The notes under the pieces are model-generated. The model searched no databases. It was not told where the DNA came from and saw nothing but the letters and a program-made list of their open reading frames with translations. The translations under genes and the position numbers were made by a program. DNA of 64,000 nt. It comes from an uncultured Lachnospiraceae bacterium. Lineage in GTDB: Bacteria > Bacillota > Clostridia > Lachnospirales > Lachnospiraceae. The stretch lies in NCBI GenBank assembly GCA_947175035.1, contig CAMWLG010000010.1, positions 1 to 64,000 of the forward strand. Reading direction: 5' to 3'. The first letter of the stretch is position 1; every line of letters begins with the position of its first letter. This document shows positions 28,328-39,300 of the stretch, piece by piece.

Positions 28328-29239
28328 CTAATCATTATTTGTGTTGTTTGTTTCTGAAAAAGGGCTGTACCAATCGCCGGTTTCAATTTCTTTGGCGACG
28401 ACCACGAACCGCCCCTGTTCCACATGATAGACACAGGTGGAAAGGGTGATGAAGCTGTCGCCGAATTCTGCCATTACCCCGGTGTCGTACAGGGATAATG
28501 CTTTAATATTTTGGTAAAAATCATCAAACTCTTCCTGAGTGTCAGCCTGGAAAAATTTGTAGAACTTAAAGACCTGATCTGTCTTGCGATAAACCTGGGA
28601 GCGGAACACTGCAATCACCTCATAGCGCCGCTCGCGTTCTTTCGTGTATAATGTGATGATATTATGCTCCTTGGCAAAATCCTGTTTCTCATAATCAGTG
28701 AGCGTTCCAAACATTGCGCCGGAGCGCATATTATGCCCATGAATAATGAGATTGGTGGTCAGGGGATCCAGTGAACTGTCTGTGTCAAGTATCAGGCAGC
28801 CGTTGTTGTCATCCTTGCCTTCAAAATTGCGGTAAAGATAATAGTTTTCATCCCGGGGAGTCCACATGACAGGATAGTCTATTTTGGTTCCCTCAATCTT
28901 TAGCCACGCTGCCATATCAGCGTTGGCAAGAAAACTGTCCTGATAGGGGTTGTCCGTCAAGACAACTGGAATCTCCTCCAAACTTTCTTCAGGAGCTTGG
29001 GAATCATCAACATTCTCCGCAGAAGAGGTCTCTGCCACAGGAACCTCACCGGACATTCCGCCAGACTCCTCTCCAGCTGAATCTGCACGATTCTCCGCCT
29101 GTTCCCGCATTTCGGCAAACAACTCTTGGGAGCGCTTGTCGGCAGCTCTTTGCCGCACCAACAGAATCCCGGCGGCAATCAAACAGATAGCACCTATCGT
29201 CCCTAATATAATAAGTAGTATTTTCCTTTGTTTACTCAT
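28328..29239 (-). CDS. Class B sortase
   Basis: IDYPVMW...YLYRNFEGKDDNNGCLILD...NLIIHGHNMRSGAMFGTL...ITLSTCVYHVEQGRFVVVAKEI. Confidence 0.9.
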   Translation of the reverse strand: MSKQRKILLIILGTIGAICLIAAGILLVRQRAADKRSQELFAEMREQAENRADSAGEESGGMSGEVPVAETSSAENVDDSQAPEESLEEIPVVLTDNPYQDSFLANADMAAWLKIEGTKIDYPVMWTPRDENYYLYRNFEGKDDNNGCLILDTDSSLDPLTTNLIIHGHNMRSGAMFGTLTDYEKQDFAKEHNIITLYTKERERRYEVIAVFRSQVYRKTDQVFKFYKFFQADTQEEFDDFYQNIKALSLYDTGVMAEFGDSFITLSTCVYHVEQGRFVVVAKEIETGDWYSPFSETNNTNND

Positions 29240-29377
29240 GCCCCTATTATACGCTATATGAAAGGCATATTGCAATACCTTTAGAAATTATTAATAAAGG
29301 AAAAACATGGTTTAATTCTTTTGGGAACAATATAATAATAGAATAGTGGTAAAGATATATTTTGAGGCACTATTTTT

Positions 29378-30085
29378 ATGAAAATAAAAGGTCAAAGCAT
29401 TTTTAAGACAATTGTCACAGGACTGTTGATCGCGGTTCTTCTGATTGCGGAGCGGGAGCAACTGCGGGTCGTAAACAGCGGTCTGGTGGTGCAGGAAGAG
29501 TCCAAAGTCTGTGTTGTGATAGACGCGGGACACGGGGGGATCGACCCAGGGAAAATCGGTATTAACGGAGCCTTGGAGAAGGATATCAATTTCAAAATTG
29601 CCCAGCTTGTAAAGGGCTATCTGGAGGCGCAGGACGTGGAAGTGGTCATGACCAGAGAGTCGGAGGAGGGGTTGTATGACTCGGACGCTTCCAATAAGAA
29701 GGTGCAGGATATGAAACGGCGGATTGCCATCATCGACGAGGCGGCCCCTGCTCTGACCGTGAGTATTCACCAAAACAGTTACCCGGAGGAGTATGTGAGC
29801 GGGGCGCAGGTTTTCTATTACACAGGCAGCAAAGAGGGGCAAAAATTAGCGGGATTGATTCAGGAAAGTCTGATCAAGCGTGTGGATGCGCAAAATCACA
29901 GACAGACCAAGGCGAATGACAGCTACTATCTTCTCAAAAAGACTTCTACCCCTATTGTGATCGTGGAGTGCGGCTTTCTCTCAAACAGTGTGGAGGCGGA
30001 GAAACTGTGTGATCAAGCCTATCAGGAACGGGTGGCATGGGCGATCCATATGGGGATTTTGCAGTACATAAATAGTACGAAATAA
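29378..30085 (+). CDS. cwlD: N-acetylmuramoyl-L-alanine amidase (CwlD-like)
   Basis: CVVIDAGHGGIDPGKIGINGALEKDINFKIAQLVKGYL...VSIHQNSY...VIVECGFLSNSVEAEKL. Confidence 0.85.
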   Translation: MKIKGQSIFKTIVTGLLIAVLLIAEREQLRVVNSGLVVQEESKVCVVIDAGHGGIDPGKIGINGALEKDINFKIAQLVKGYLEAQDVEVVMTRESEEGLYDSDASNKKVQDMKRRIAIIDEAAPALTVSIHQNSYPEEYVSGAQVFYYTGSKEGQKLAGLIQESLIKRVDAQNHRQTKANDSYYLLKKTSTPIVIVECGFLSNSVEAEKLCDQAYQERVAWAIHMGILQYINSTK

Positions 30086-30223
30086 ATACTTGAACAAACG
30101 TTCTATTTACAACCTCGCCAAAATATGGTATAAAGCATGATAGAGAATAGGTGGGGTGATATGGGGAAATTCTATTTTCAGCAGGAAATGTGGCTGAAAA
30201 CCTATAAACACGAGGTAGAGTAA

Positions 30224-31516
30224 ATGGAACAATACGCGATTAAAGGCGGGAATCCATTAGTCGGTGAAGTCGAAATAGGGGGAGCCAAGAATGCGGCGCT
30301 TCCTATTCTTGCTGCATCCGTTATGACGGATGAGACAGTATATATAGAGAATGTGCCCGACGTGCGCGACACCAATGTTATGTTGTCCGCGCTGGAGGGT
30401 ATCGGCGTGTTGATGAAGCGGGAGGACAGGCATACGGTGACTATGAACGCCGCCAATATCAGCACCACTGTATTAGTGGATGAACGGTTAAAGAAAATCA
30501 GAGCGTCCTATTATCTGATCGGTGCGCTCCTTGGAAAATATAAACAGGCGGAGGTGGTTCTGCCTGGAGGCTGTGATATCGGCAGCCGCGCCATAGACCA
30601 GCATATCAAGGGCTTTCGGGCCTTGGGAGCGGAGGTCGTGGTGGAATATGGCATGATCAAGACGAAGGCAGAGCATCTTGTGGGCAGTCATATTTATATG
30701 GACGTGGTCAGCGTGGGCGCGACCATCAATGTCATGATGGCGGCCACCATGGCGGAGGGCAAGACGATTATCGAGAACGCGGCGAAGGAGCCCCATGTGG
30801 TGGATCTTGCCAACTTTTTGAACAGTATGGGGGCGAATATCAAAGGCGCGGGAACGGATGTGATTCGTATTAAGGGCGTGCCAAGACTGCACGGTACAGA
30901 GTATGCGATCATTCCGGATCAGATAGAGGCAGGCACCTTTATGTTTGCGGCGGCGATTACCAAGGGGGACGTGATGGTAAAGAATGTCATTACCAAGCAC
31001 TTGGAATCCATCACGGCAAAGCTTTTGGAAATTGGGTGCGAGGTGGAGGAGGCGGACGATTGTGTCCGCGTGGTTGCTTCCAAGCCCTTGCGGCACACGC
31101 AGGTGAAGACTCTTCCTTATCCCGGCTTTCCCACGGACATGCAGCCCCAGATTGCCGTGGCGCTGGCGATGTCTCAGGGGACAAGCATCGTGACAGAGAG
31201 CATTTTTGAGAACCGCTTTAAATATGTGGACGAGCTTACCCGCATGGGGGCGAATATCAAGGTGGAAGGCAATGTGGCCATCATTAATGGTGTGAAAAAA
31301 TATACTGGGGCAAGCATCTCCGCACCGGATCTTCGCGCGGGGGCTGCACTGGTTCTCGCGGCCTTGTCGGCGGAAGGGTACAGCACGGTGGACGATATCC
31401 GCTATATTGAGCGGGGCTATGAGGATTTCCACTTAAAGCTGCAGTCCCTTGGTGCCCAGATTGAGCTCATCGAGACGGAACGGGACTTCCAGAAATTCAA
31501 GTTGAAGACCGGCTGA
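30224..31516 (+). CDS. murA: UDP-N-acetylglucosamine 1-carboxyvinyltransferase
   Basis: GGNPLVGEVEIGGAKNAALPILAA; LPGGCDIGSRAIDQHIKGF; GFPTDMQPQ. Confidence 0.95.
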   Translation: MEQYAIKGGNPLVGEVEIGGAKNAALPILAASVMTDETVYIENVPDVRDTNVMLSALEGIGVLMKREDRHTVTMNAANISTTVLVDERLKKIRASYYLIGALLGKYKQAEVVLPGGCDIGSRAIDQHIKGFRALGAEVVVEYGMIKTKAEHLVGSHIYMDVVSVGATINVMMAATMAEGKTIIENAAKEPHVVDLANFLNSMGANIKGAGTDVIRIKGVPRLHGTEYAIIPDQIEAGTFMFAAAITKGDVMVKNVITKHLESITAKLLEIGCEVEEADDCVRVVASKPLRHTQVKTLPYPGFPTDMQPQIAVALAMSQGTSIVTESIFENRFKYVDELTRMGANIKVEGNVAIINGVKKYTGASISAPDLRAGAALVLAALSAEGYSTVDDIRYIERGYEDFHLKLQSLGAQIELIETERDFQKFKLKTG

Positions 31517-31612
31517 TAACAGTTCAGCCCGCATATTCATAAAATAATTTATAATCAGTGCTTTGTGTGCAAGCACCCACGCACAGCTTACAAATTATTT
31601 TATGGCTGAACT
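31516..31612. repeat. Interrupted long inverted repeat between murA and metK leader
   Basis: AGTTCAGCC(cgcatattc)ATAAAATAATTTATAA ... TTACAAATTATTTTATGGCTGAACT with internal GTGCTT/AAGCAC hairpin. Confidence 0.65.
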
Positions 31613-31623
31613 TTAAAAATATA

Positions 31624-31652
31624 TTGACAAAGTGCAATAACCATTGTACATT
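31624..31652 (+). promoter_or_regulatory. Promoter of SAM-riboswitch/metK transcript
   Basis: TTGACA-17 nt-TACATT. Confidence 0.55.
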
Positions 31653-31690
31653 GGACATGTAAAAGATATGCACACAATTAAATGATCGCT

Positions 31691-31808
31691 TCTCTTATTC
31701 AGAGTTGGTGGAGGTACATAGGACCGATGAAGCCACGGCAACCCCCGTTGAGGAAGGTGCCCACCTGAGCGAGTAATCCTGTCAGATGACAGGTCGAACA
31801 ATAAGAGG
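31691..31808 (+). ncRNA. SAM-I (S-box) riboswitch
   Basis: TCTCTTATT...AATAAGAG P1 stem; GGTGGAGG..., GACCGATGAAGCCACGGCAACC, AAGGTGCC..., directly upstream of metK. Confidence 0.93.
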
Positions 31809-31847
31809 ATTGGGCAGAGACTTTTTTATAAGTTATGTCAAGCATCC

Positions 31848-31877
31848 AAATCCGCTTATTGATAAGCGGATTTTTTT
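31848..31877 (+). terminator. SAM riboswitch terminator
   Basis: AAATCCGCTTATTGATAAGCGGATTTTTTT. Confidence 0.9.
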
Positions 31878-31904
31878 GGTGCAGGCAAACTAAGGAGGCA
31901 AACT

Positions 31905-33098
31905 ATGGAAAAACGTTTATTTACTTCGGAATCAGTTACGGAAGGGCATCCGGACAAAATATGTGATGCCATTTCCGACGCGGTACTGGACGCTCTGATG
32001 GAGCAGGACCCTTTCAGCCGCGTGGCGTGCGAGACCTGTACCAGCACGGGCTTTGTGTTGGTGATGGGTGAGGTGACTACCAAGGCGAATATCGACATTC
32101 CGTCGATTGTGAGGAAGACTGTCACGGAGATTGGCTATGACTCTTCGGAGAAGGGATTTGACGGCAATACCTGTGCGGTGATGGTTTCGCTGGACAAGCA
32201 GTCTGCCGATATCGCCATGGGTGTGGACAAGGCGCTGGAGGCAAAGCGCGGGGAAGCGGACATGAATGACGCCCAGCTGGACGCAATTGGCGCGGGAGAT
32301 CAGGGTATGATGTTCGGTTATGCGACAAACGAGACACCGGAGCTGATGCCCTATCCTATTTCTCTGGCGCACAAGCTGACAATGCAGCTCACGAAAGTGC
32401 GCAAGGATGGGACATTGCCATATCTGAGGGCGGACGGCAAGAGCCAGGTTTCAGTGGAGTATGACGAGAACGGCAAGCCCGTCCGGCTGGAAGCGGTAGT
32501 GCTTTCCACCCAGCATGACGAGAAGGTGACACAGGAACAGATCCATGAGGATATTCAGAAATATGTGTTTGATCCGATCCTGCCAAAAGAGATGATTGAC
32601 GCGGAAACAAAATTCTTCATCAATCCCACGGGACGTTTTGTCATCGGCGGACCAAACGGCGACAGTGGTCTCACCGGCCGCAAGATCATTGTGGATACAT
32701 ATGGAGGATATGCCCGCCATGGCGGCGGCGCGTTCTCCGGAAAGGATTGTACCAAGGTGGACAGAAGCGCTGCTTACGCGGCACGCTATGTCGCCAAGAA
32801 TATCGTGGCGGCAGGGATTGCGGAGAAGTGTGAGATTCAGCTCTCCTATGCCATCGGCGTGGCGCACCCGACATCTGTTATGGTTGACACTTTCGGGACA
32901 GGTAAATTGAGTGATGAAAAGCTTGTGGAGATGATCCGTGAGAACTTTGATTTAAGACCCGCCGGCATTATCAAGATGTTGGATTTGAGAAGACCCATTT
33001 ATAAGCAGACTTCAAGCTATGGGCATTTTGGGCGCACGGATATCGATCTGCCTTGGGAGAAGCTGGACAAGGTGGATGTGTTGAAGAAGTATCTGTAA
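31905..33098 (+). CDS. metK: S-adenosylmethionine synthetase
   Basis: [55 protein letters not shown]. Confidence 0.97.
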   Translation: MEKRLFTSESVTEGHPDKICDAISDAVLDALMEQDPFSRVACETCTSTGFVLVMGEVTTKANIDIPSIVRKTVTEIGYDSSEKGFDGNTCAVMVSLDKQSADIAMGVDKALEAKRGEADMNDAQLDAIGAGDQGMMFGYATNETPELMPYPISLAHKLTMQLTKVRKDGTLPYLRADGKSQVSVEYDENGKPVRLEAVVLSTQHDEKVTQEQIHEDIQKYVFDPILPKEMIDAETKFFINPTGRFVIGGPNGDSGLTGRKIIVDTYGGYARHGGGAFSGKDCTKVDRSAAYAARYVAKNIVAAGIAEKCEIQLSYAIGVAHPTSVMVDTFGTGKLSDEKLVEMIRENFDLRPAGIIKMLDLRRPIYKQTSSYGHFGRTDIDLPWEKLDKVDVLKKYL

Positions 33099-33118
33099 TT
33101 TGAATAACATGTAAAATA

Positions 33119-33164
33119 AAAAGATTGGTTGTCTATTTTCAACAATACAGCCAATCTTTTTTTG
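33119..33164 (+). terminator. Intrinsic terminator after metK
   Basis: AAAAGATTGGTTGTC...ACAGCCAATCTTTTTTT. Confidence 0.8.
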
Positions 33165-33201
33165 TGGCTTTTTATGAGGCGCAAAATAGGGAAATCTACT
33201 T

Positions 33202-33232
33202 GACCCTGACACAGTGTCATACTGTATAATAA
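33202..33232 (+). promoter_or_regulatory. MerR-type promoter: -35 TTGACC, 19-bp spacer with palindrome, -10 TATAAT
   Basis: TTGACC (33202-33207), TGACACAGTGTCA at 33209-33221, TATAAT (33227-33232). Confidence 0.65.
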
Positions 33233-33241
33233 AACTAACTG

Positions 33242-33264
33242 GGTAACTGCCCTGAACAGTTACC
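33242..33264 (+). promoter_or_regulatory. 5' UTR hairpin of giant esterase gene
   Basis: GGTAACTG-ccctgaa-CAGTTACC. Confidence 0.6.
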
Positions 33265-33305
33265 AAAACGAAAATGCACGGTAATTTTCAAAAAGGAGGG
33301 TAAAA

Positions 33306-36300
33306 ATGAGTAAGTTGAGACAGAAATTAGGAAGGCGTATTTTGGCGTATGTACTTTCGGGCGCCATGATGCTGTCAGGCGTGACATCGCCGGGCATGAC
33401 GGCCTTCGCAAGCGAAGCCCCTCGTGATGCGGGGGGGTATGCCCAGGAAGGAACAATGGGCATTGATGAGTACAATTTGCAAGATGCGAAAGTGCTGGCG
33501 GAAGGGGACGAGGTTTCCGGCAGCGAGACGAAGACGTGGGATTTTACACAGTATGATGGCACTGGGGCGATAACAGATTGGAATGGGTTGACCGGCGGGA
33601 GCTACCATAGCACCCAGTATGGAATGAGCATCAAAAATGGTAGCATTACGGTTCCTGTGACGGGCAACAGTAAAGTGTCGGTTATTGCAAGTTATACATT
33701 CGACTTTAGCATTGAAAACAAGAATTATTCCTGTCAGAGGACAAGTCCGGACAATGCTGAAGAAACATGTGTTTATCCTTATGTTGGGGACGCTGGAATC
33801 GTTACGATTACCGCAACTAACAACACAACGACATATATCAAGAAGATAACGGTGGAACCTGCGGCCGAGGACGAATATGCCGTGCAAATTGAAGAAGCAG
33901 ACAACGGTACAGTATCAGCTTCCGCTGTATTTGCGAAGGAAGGTGATAGTGTCACTTTGACTGCAACGCCTAACCCGGGATACAAGCTGATAGAATGGAA
34001 AAAGTCAGACGCTGACTTGGAGATTAATTCTGACGCATCGGATTCCAATATAGCCACATTTGTGATGCCTGCAAGCGATGTGAAGATTATGCCTGTTTTT
34101 GCAGAGGATACAGACGCGACATTCAGCATACAGGCATTAAATGGCTACCACGGCACAGCCAAACTTAAGACAGGACAAGGGACAGATATTGCCTCAGGTG
34201 TGGAAGTCGTATTGGCGGATGTTGCGGAAGCGACGCCGGAGACAGGATATACCTTCAAGGAATGGTATGTGACTAGTGGCAAGACGATTGAGGCGGTCAC
34301 GGTTACGGATGGCAAATTTACGATGCCTGCAGGTGACGTACAAATTGTTCCTATCTTTACAGGAGCCGCCAAAGGTACATATGATTTCAAACTGGGAGCT
34401 ACAGAAAAAAATAATGGAAGAATGTTGGGTGGGCAGCTCAAGGACTATACAGGCGTTATCAAGCTTGACGAGCTAAAAGAGTCGGACGGCAACGACCATG
34501 GTTTCCTGACGGCTAAAGAGAATGCGACCATGACATTGAAATTGTCAGGTGCGGCGGATGTCACCGTGAATACATGCCAATACGGCAGTGCATGTAGTGG
34601 TGTGACGGCTACGCTGGACGGCGTGGCATGTGATGCGGCAATAATTGGCACACAAACTAAGGATAGCGGAAAGACATACACGTTTACGACTGCCAAGGGC
34701 GGTGAACTTGTATTGACCATTACTGCTGCTACGGGCGCTTATGTCCACGGCATCACAGTGGAATATTTAGGTGGGACGGGCGAAATGCTTGACTTTGGCG
34801 GCAAGTATTTTAAGGACGTGACGTTTACGGGAACTGGCCTTGCGGACAAGAGTTTGACGAAAGGTGACAGTATCAGTAAAGCGAGTCTTGAGGGCCTGTT
34901 GCTTGACAAAGATGATAGTCTCACGTATTTTGACGCGTCACACGGCGCGGTGACTACGACCAGCGGCGCGACGCTGAATTTGAATTTAGAGAAAAAGGCA
35001 AACATAGAGATATTGGGATGCCGGTTTGGCAAATCAACCAGTATCACGGCCAAGTCGACGAAGGATGGGACGACAAAGACGCTCAAGGTAGCAAAAGGAG
35101 AGGGTGCGGCGGAAGGCGACGCGATACCTCCTTTGTATACCATATTGGATGCGGAAGGCGTTGTCAGCGTGAAATTCGCGCAGCAGGAATACATCCACAG
35201 CATTAAGGTAATCCCTCTGACGGGTACTGCGGCGCAATATCTGGTGGAGGTGACCGATGACGGGCATGGCACGGCGGCAGTGGAGGGCAATCCCTATGCG
35301 GTGGCAGGTCAGATAGTCATATTGACCGCGAAAGCAAACAGCTCGTATCGGTTCAAGGAATGGGGAGAGAAAATCCCCGCAGATCTCTCGATTACACAGG
35401 ACGGAGAGGATAAATATAAGTTCACTATGCCTGCAAGCGATGTGAAGGCAAAAGCGATTTTCGAAGCGACGGAGACGATTTATGTCGCGGAAGGCACGCA
35501 TAATTTTGGCGGTGTTACAAGCTTGGCAGTTGACGGCTTTGAGTTTACGGGATTTACGACTGACGGTAACAAACACGGATTTGCTTTTACGGACGGGGCG
35601 GAGATGAAGCTCAGCCTGCGGGAGAAGGCGAATGTCACTGTTTACGGGTGCTGTTATGGAACCGGAGGTGGTACCGATTTGGTGATGGAGGTTTTATCGG
35701 GATCGGGAACGCTAAGCGTGACAAGCGAAGTGGAAGAGTCAGACTTGAAGCGCAATAAGTTTACTGTGACAGGCGCTAAGGGCGGAGAGCTTGTGTTGAA
35801 ATTCACGGGGGTTTCATGGATACAGACTGTCATGGTAGAATATCCGGGAGAGGTGGAGCCCGGCATGCGCGATATCGATGTATGGGATTTCAGCGGTTTT
35901 GCGGTGCAAAACCAAGCTCCTCTCATCTACAACAACAAGATTACGCCGGACGACCTGAAGAAAATCGTTGATAAGGACGGCAAGTTTATTCTCGTTGACA
36001 AAAAAAAGGAGGCAGTATTTGGCGATTTGACAATGGTATATGAAGCTGGGGACAGGTTGTATACCAATGTGGCAGGTCTGCCTAACGCAGGAGATTATGG
36101 CAACGCCCAATATGAATATGATGACTTTACGGCGGCAGGCGCGTGGTACAGCAACGGCACGGGCGGAAGCGGCCGCAGGTACGTAACGATCAAGATGCAG
36201 ACGGGCGATAAGCTGGTTGCTTATATGGGCAGCTCGCAAAGCGGCGATATCAGCTTTACTTTTGAGGGCACGGGCGGAGCGGACGGACAAAAGGATTCCA

Positions 36301-39300
36301 TATCGATCGAATCGGGAAAATTCGGGAAGTTCGTGTTTGTCGCAGAGAAAACAGGTACTTATAAGCTTTGGGCTGACGGGGCAGGCAAACCGATGTACCA
36401 CAGGATCATGCGTGTGCCGGCGCTCGAAGTGAAAGGCACGATTGATTACAACAATTTGAAAGACAAGGTTTCCGGTGCTGTATTGAAATTCAAGAACATG
36501 GAGACCAAGGCGGAGACAGTGGCGGAGGTGAGCGAGGATGGCAGCTTTAGCGCGATTCTTGCGCCCGGATTCCAGTACAGGGCTGTCCTGTCGGGTGCGA
36601 TGGGATACGGTTTTGAAGCCGCTACCAAGTATTTTGAGACAAAAGACGTAGAATATAAGACCGGAAAGAGCAACGTGAACCTCAAGGTTGTGGAGACTCC
36701 GGTATATCCCTATTCCGGCGAGATCAAAGGCTTTGCGGAAGGTTATGACACGTCCAAGCTTGCGATAACGATGCTTGCGGACGAGGATTCCGATGCGGAG
36801 GACGTGGATGTTACGATCGAGCAGAAGGATGGAAAGATCAGCTTTACAACGGCATTGATGCCGGAAGTAAAGTATACCTTTGCATTGGAAGGCGTCAACG
36901 ACTACGAGGTCACAGACCCGCTGGAGATCTGTAATGAGGACAACAGCGATTATACAGGAAAAACAATCACAGTAGCGCTCAAAGCGATGTATGATGTGAA
37001 GGGCGCATGGATAGGCTTGAGTGATTCCGCAAAAGTGACCGCACTGAAATTTACCAATGTGGACGATGCTTATCCTTATGTTGCAACAGTGAATGAAGAC
37101 GGCAAAGGGTATACGGCGAAGCTGCGTGACGGTGCGTATCTTGCGGAAGCGACCGTAAATGGCTTCAGGACAAAGACCCATGTTGTGGTGAATGGCAAAG
37201 CGGTGGAAAAAGACTTGATGTTTGTCTCCACCAGCGAAAAAGAAAAAATCGATTATGTGGCGGATATCTATGTAGGATATCCTGACAAGGCAAACAATTA
37301 TGAGACCATGCGCGCGGCCATGGAGGCATGTGATCTGATGAAGCCGGCTACGGAGGGCGATGGGCGCGTGACGGTTCACATTGCGCCGGGCACTTACAGG
37401 GAGCAGGTGATCGTGAACAGGCCGAACGTCAGCTTTGTCAACGATACAGACAAGGAAGTGCTGCTGACATGGTACTATGGTATCGGATATAAATATTACA
37501 GCTCCAATAACGGTTACTATGATCCGGAAAATGCATATGACCAATTTGACAAGCACATTGCCGACAGATGGGGCGTAGCTGTACGCATAAATACCAGTGC
37601 TACAGGATTTAGGGCGAAGGGCATCACGTTTGAGAATTCCTTCAACCGTTACATCACGGACGAGGAGCTTGAAGACGGCGTTGAGTGTACAGGGGAGACG
37701 CTCAAGGTTGACAGAAAACGAAATACGGATGTGAACAGTAAGGCTGCCACGGAGCGTGCGGCGGCGATCTCTGTGGAGGGCGACAAGGCTGAATTTGTAG
37801 AGTGTAGCTTCTACAGCAGCCAGGACACTGTATATACAGGAGCAGTAAAGGCATATTTCAAGAATTGCGTGCTGGAAGGACAGACGGACTACATTTTCGG
37901 TGATACGTCCACTGCGGTCTTTGACGCCTGCGAGTTAAGCTGGAAAGGATACAGCGCAAACAGCCAGGGCGGCTATGTCACCGCACACAGAGGCAATGGT
38001 GCAAAGGGCTATCTGTTCCGCAACTGTACGGTAACAGCAAACAATCATAACTATGAAGGCAAGGCATTGGATGTTAAGCCCGGATACTTTGGCAGACCTT
38101 GGGGTGCGGATGCGTCTGTTGTATTCCTGAACACCAAGCTGCAAAGTGCGGATTTGATAGACTCCGTAGGTTGGACGGAGATGTCTGGCAACGATCCGAA
38201 GAAGGCAAAGTTCTACGAATATAATACGACCACGATTGCGGGAACTGCAGTTGACACAAGCACACGAGCAGGAAATGTGATGACTCAGGATGACGCGTCG
38301 AAGGTGACGGTTGCAGACTACTTTGGAGACTGGAAGCCTTCCTGCTACGTGGAGGAAGACGCTACCGTGGAATTTAAGGAAGCGCTGCGCGTGATTGACA
38401 ACGGCGACATTAATGCGCCGTATCCGGGACATACGCTTACTGCGATGTATTCTCTCGGCGAGAAGAACGATGCGAACGACGCGTCTGTGATCCAATGGTA
38501 TATCGTTGACAAGGACGGCAAGGAGGAGCTGAGAAAAGAATCCACTGCCGCCGTGGATAAGACTTACAAGATTGAAAAGGCAGCGATCGGAAAATATATC
38601 AAAGTAAAAGTGACACCGCAGACCGTCAGCGGAAAGGCCGGAACGCCTGCCCAATATCAGGTGGAAGAAGCTATAAGGGACGGCTGGGACGATCCGACGG
38701 GCGGCTCTGACATCGAGCTTGGCGGCGGAATCAACATCTTCCTTGCGGGTGATTCCACGGTGAAGGATTATTCCGCTAATGGCATGTATAATAGCGGAGG
38801 AGCGTTAAAAGAAGGTTCATGGGGAGAATTTATCCAATATTTCTTTGACTCTTCCAAGGTGACAGTACAGAACTATGCACAGGGAGGAAGAAGCTGTAGA
38901 ACCTTTATCAATGAAGGGAAGCTTAAAGACATCAAAGAGAAGATCAGCGAAGGTGATTATCTCTTTGTGCAGTTCGGACACAATGACTGCGCGGATGATT
39001 ATCCCGACAGGTTTGTTCCTCTGGGAAGCCCTGACGCAAGCGGCAAATACCCGCTCACGGCAGGAACTCCGGACGCAAACGGACAGTATCCGAACGGCGG
39101 AGCAGGAACGTACAAATGGTTCCTGAAGCAATATATCGATGTTGCAAAGGAGAAAGGGGCTATCCCCGTGCTTGTCACACCCGTGGCAAGAATGTACTAT
39201 AACGCAGACGGAACGATCAAGCCACATCATGATTCCAAGGATACCAAGGACAACGCTTATGTCACGGCAGTCAAGCAGCTTGCGGAGGAAGAAGGAGTTC

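Noticed and set aside
30161-30223. 20-codon ORF (MGKFYFQQEMWLKTYKHEVE) just upstream of murA
   Set aside because: Possible leader peptide, but too short and without supporting attenuator structure.
31691-31877. SAM-I riboswitch before metK as a novelty
   Set aside because: Well-known arrangement in Firmicutes; listed as a feature only.
35814-37556. 580-aa ORF antisense to the giant esterase (also 38817-40079 and others)
   Set aside because: Shadow ORFs created by codon bias in the real gene; no recognisable domains or RBS.
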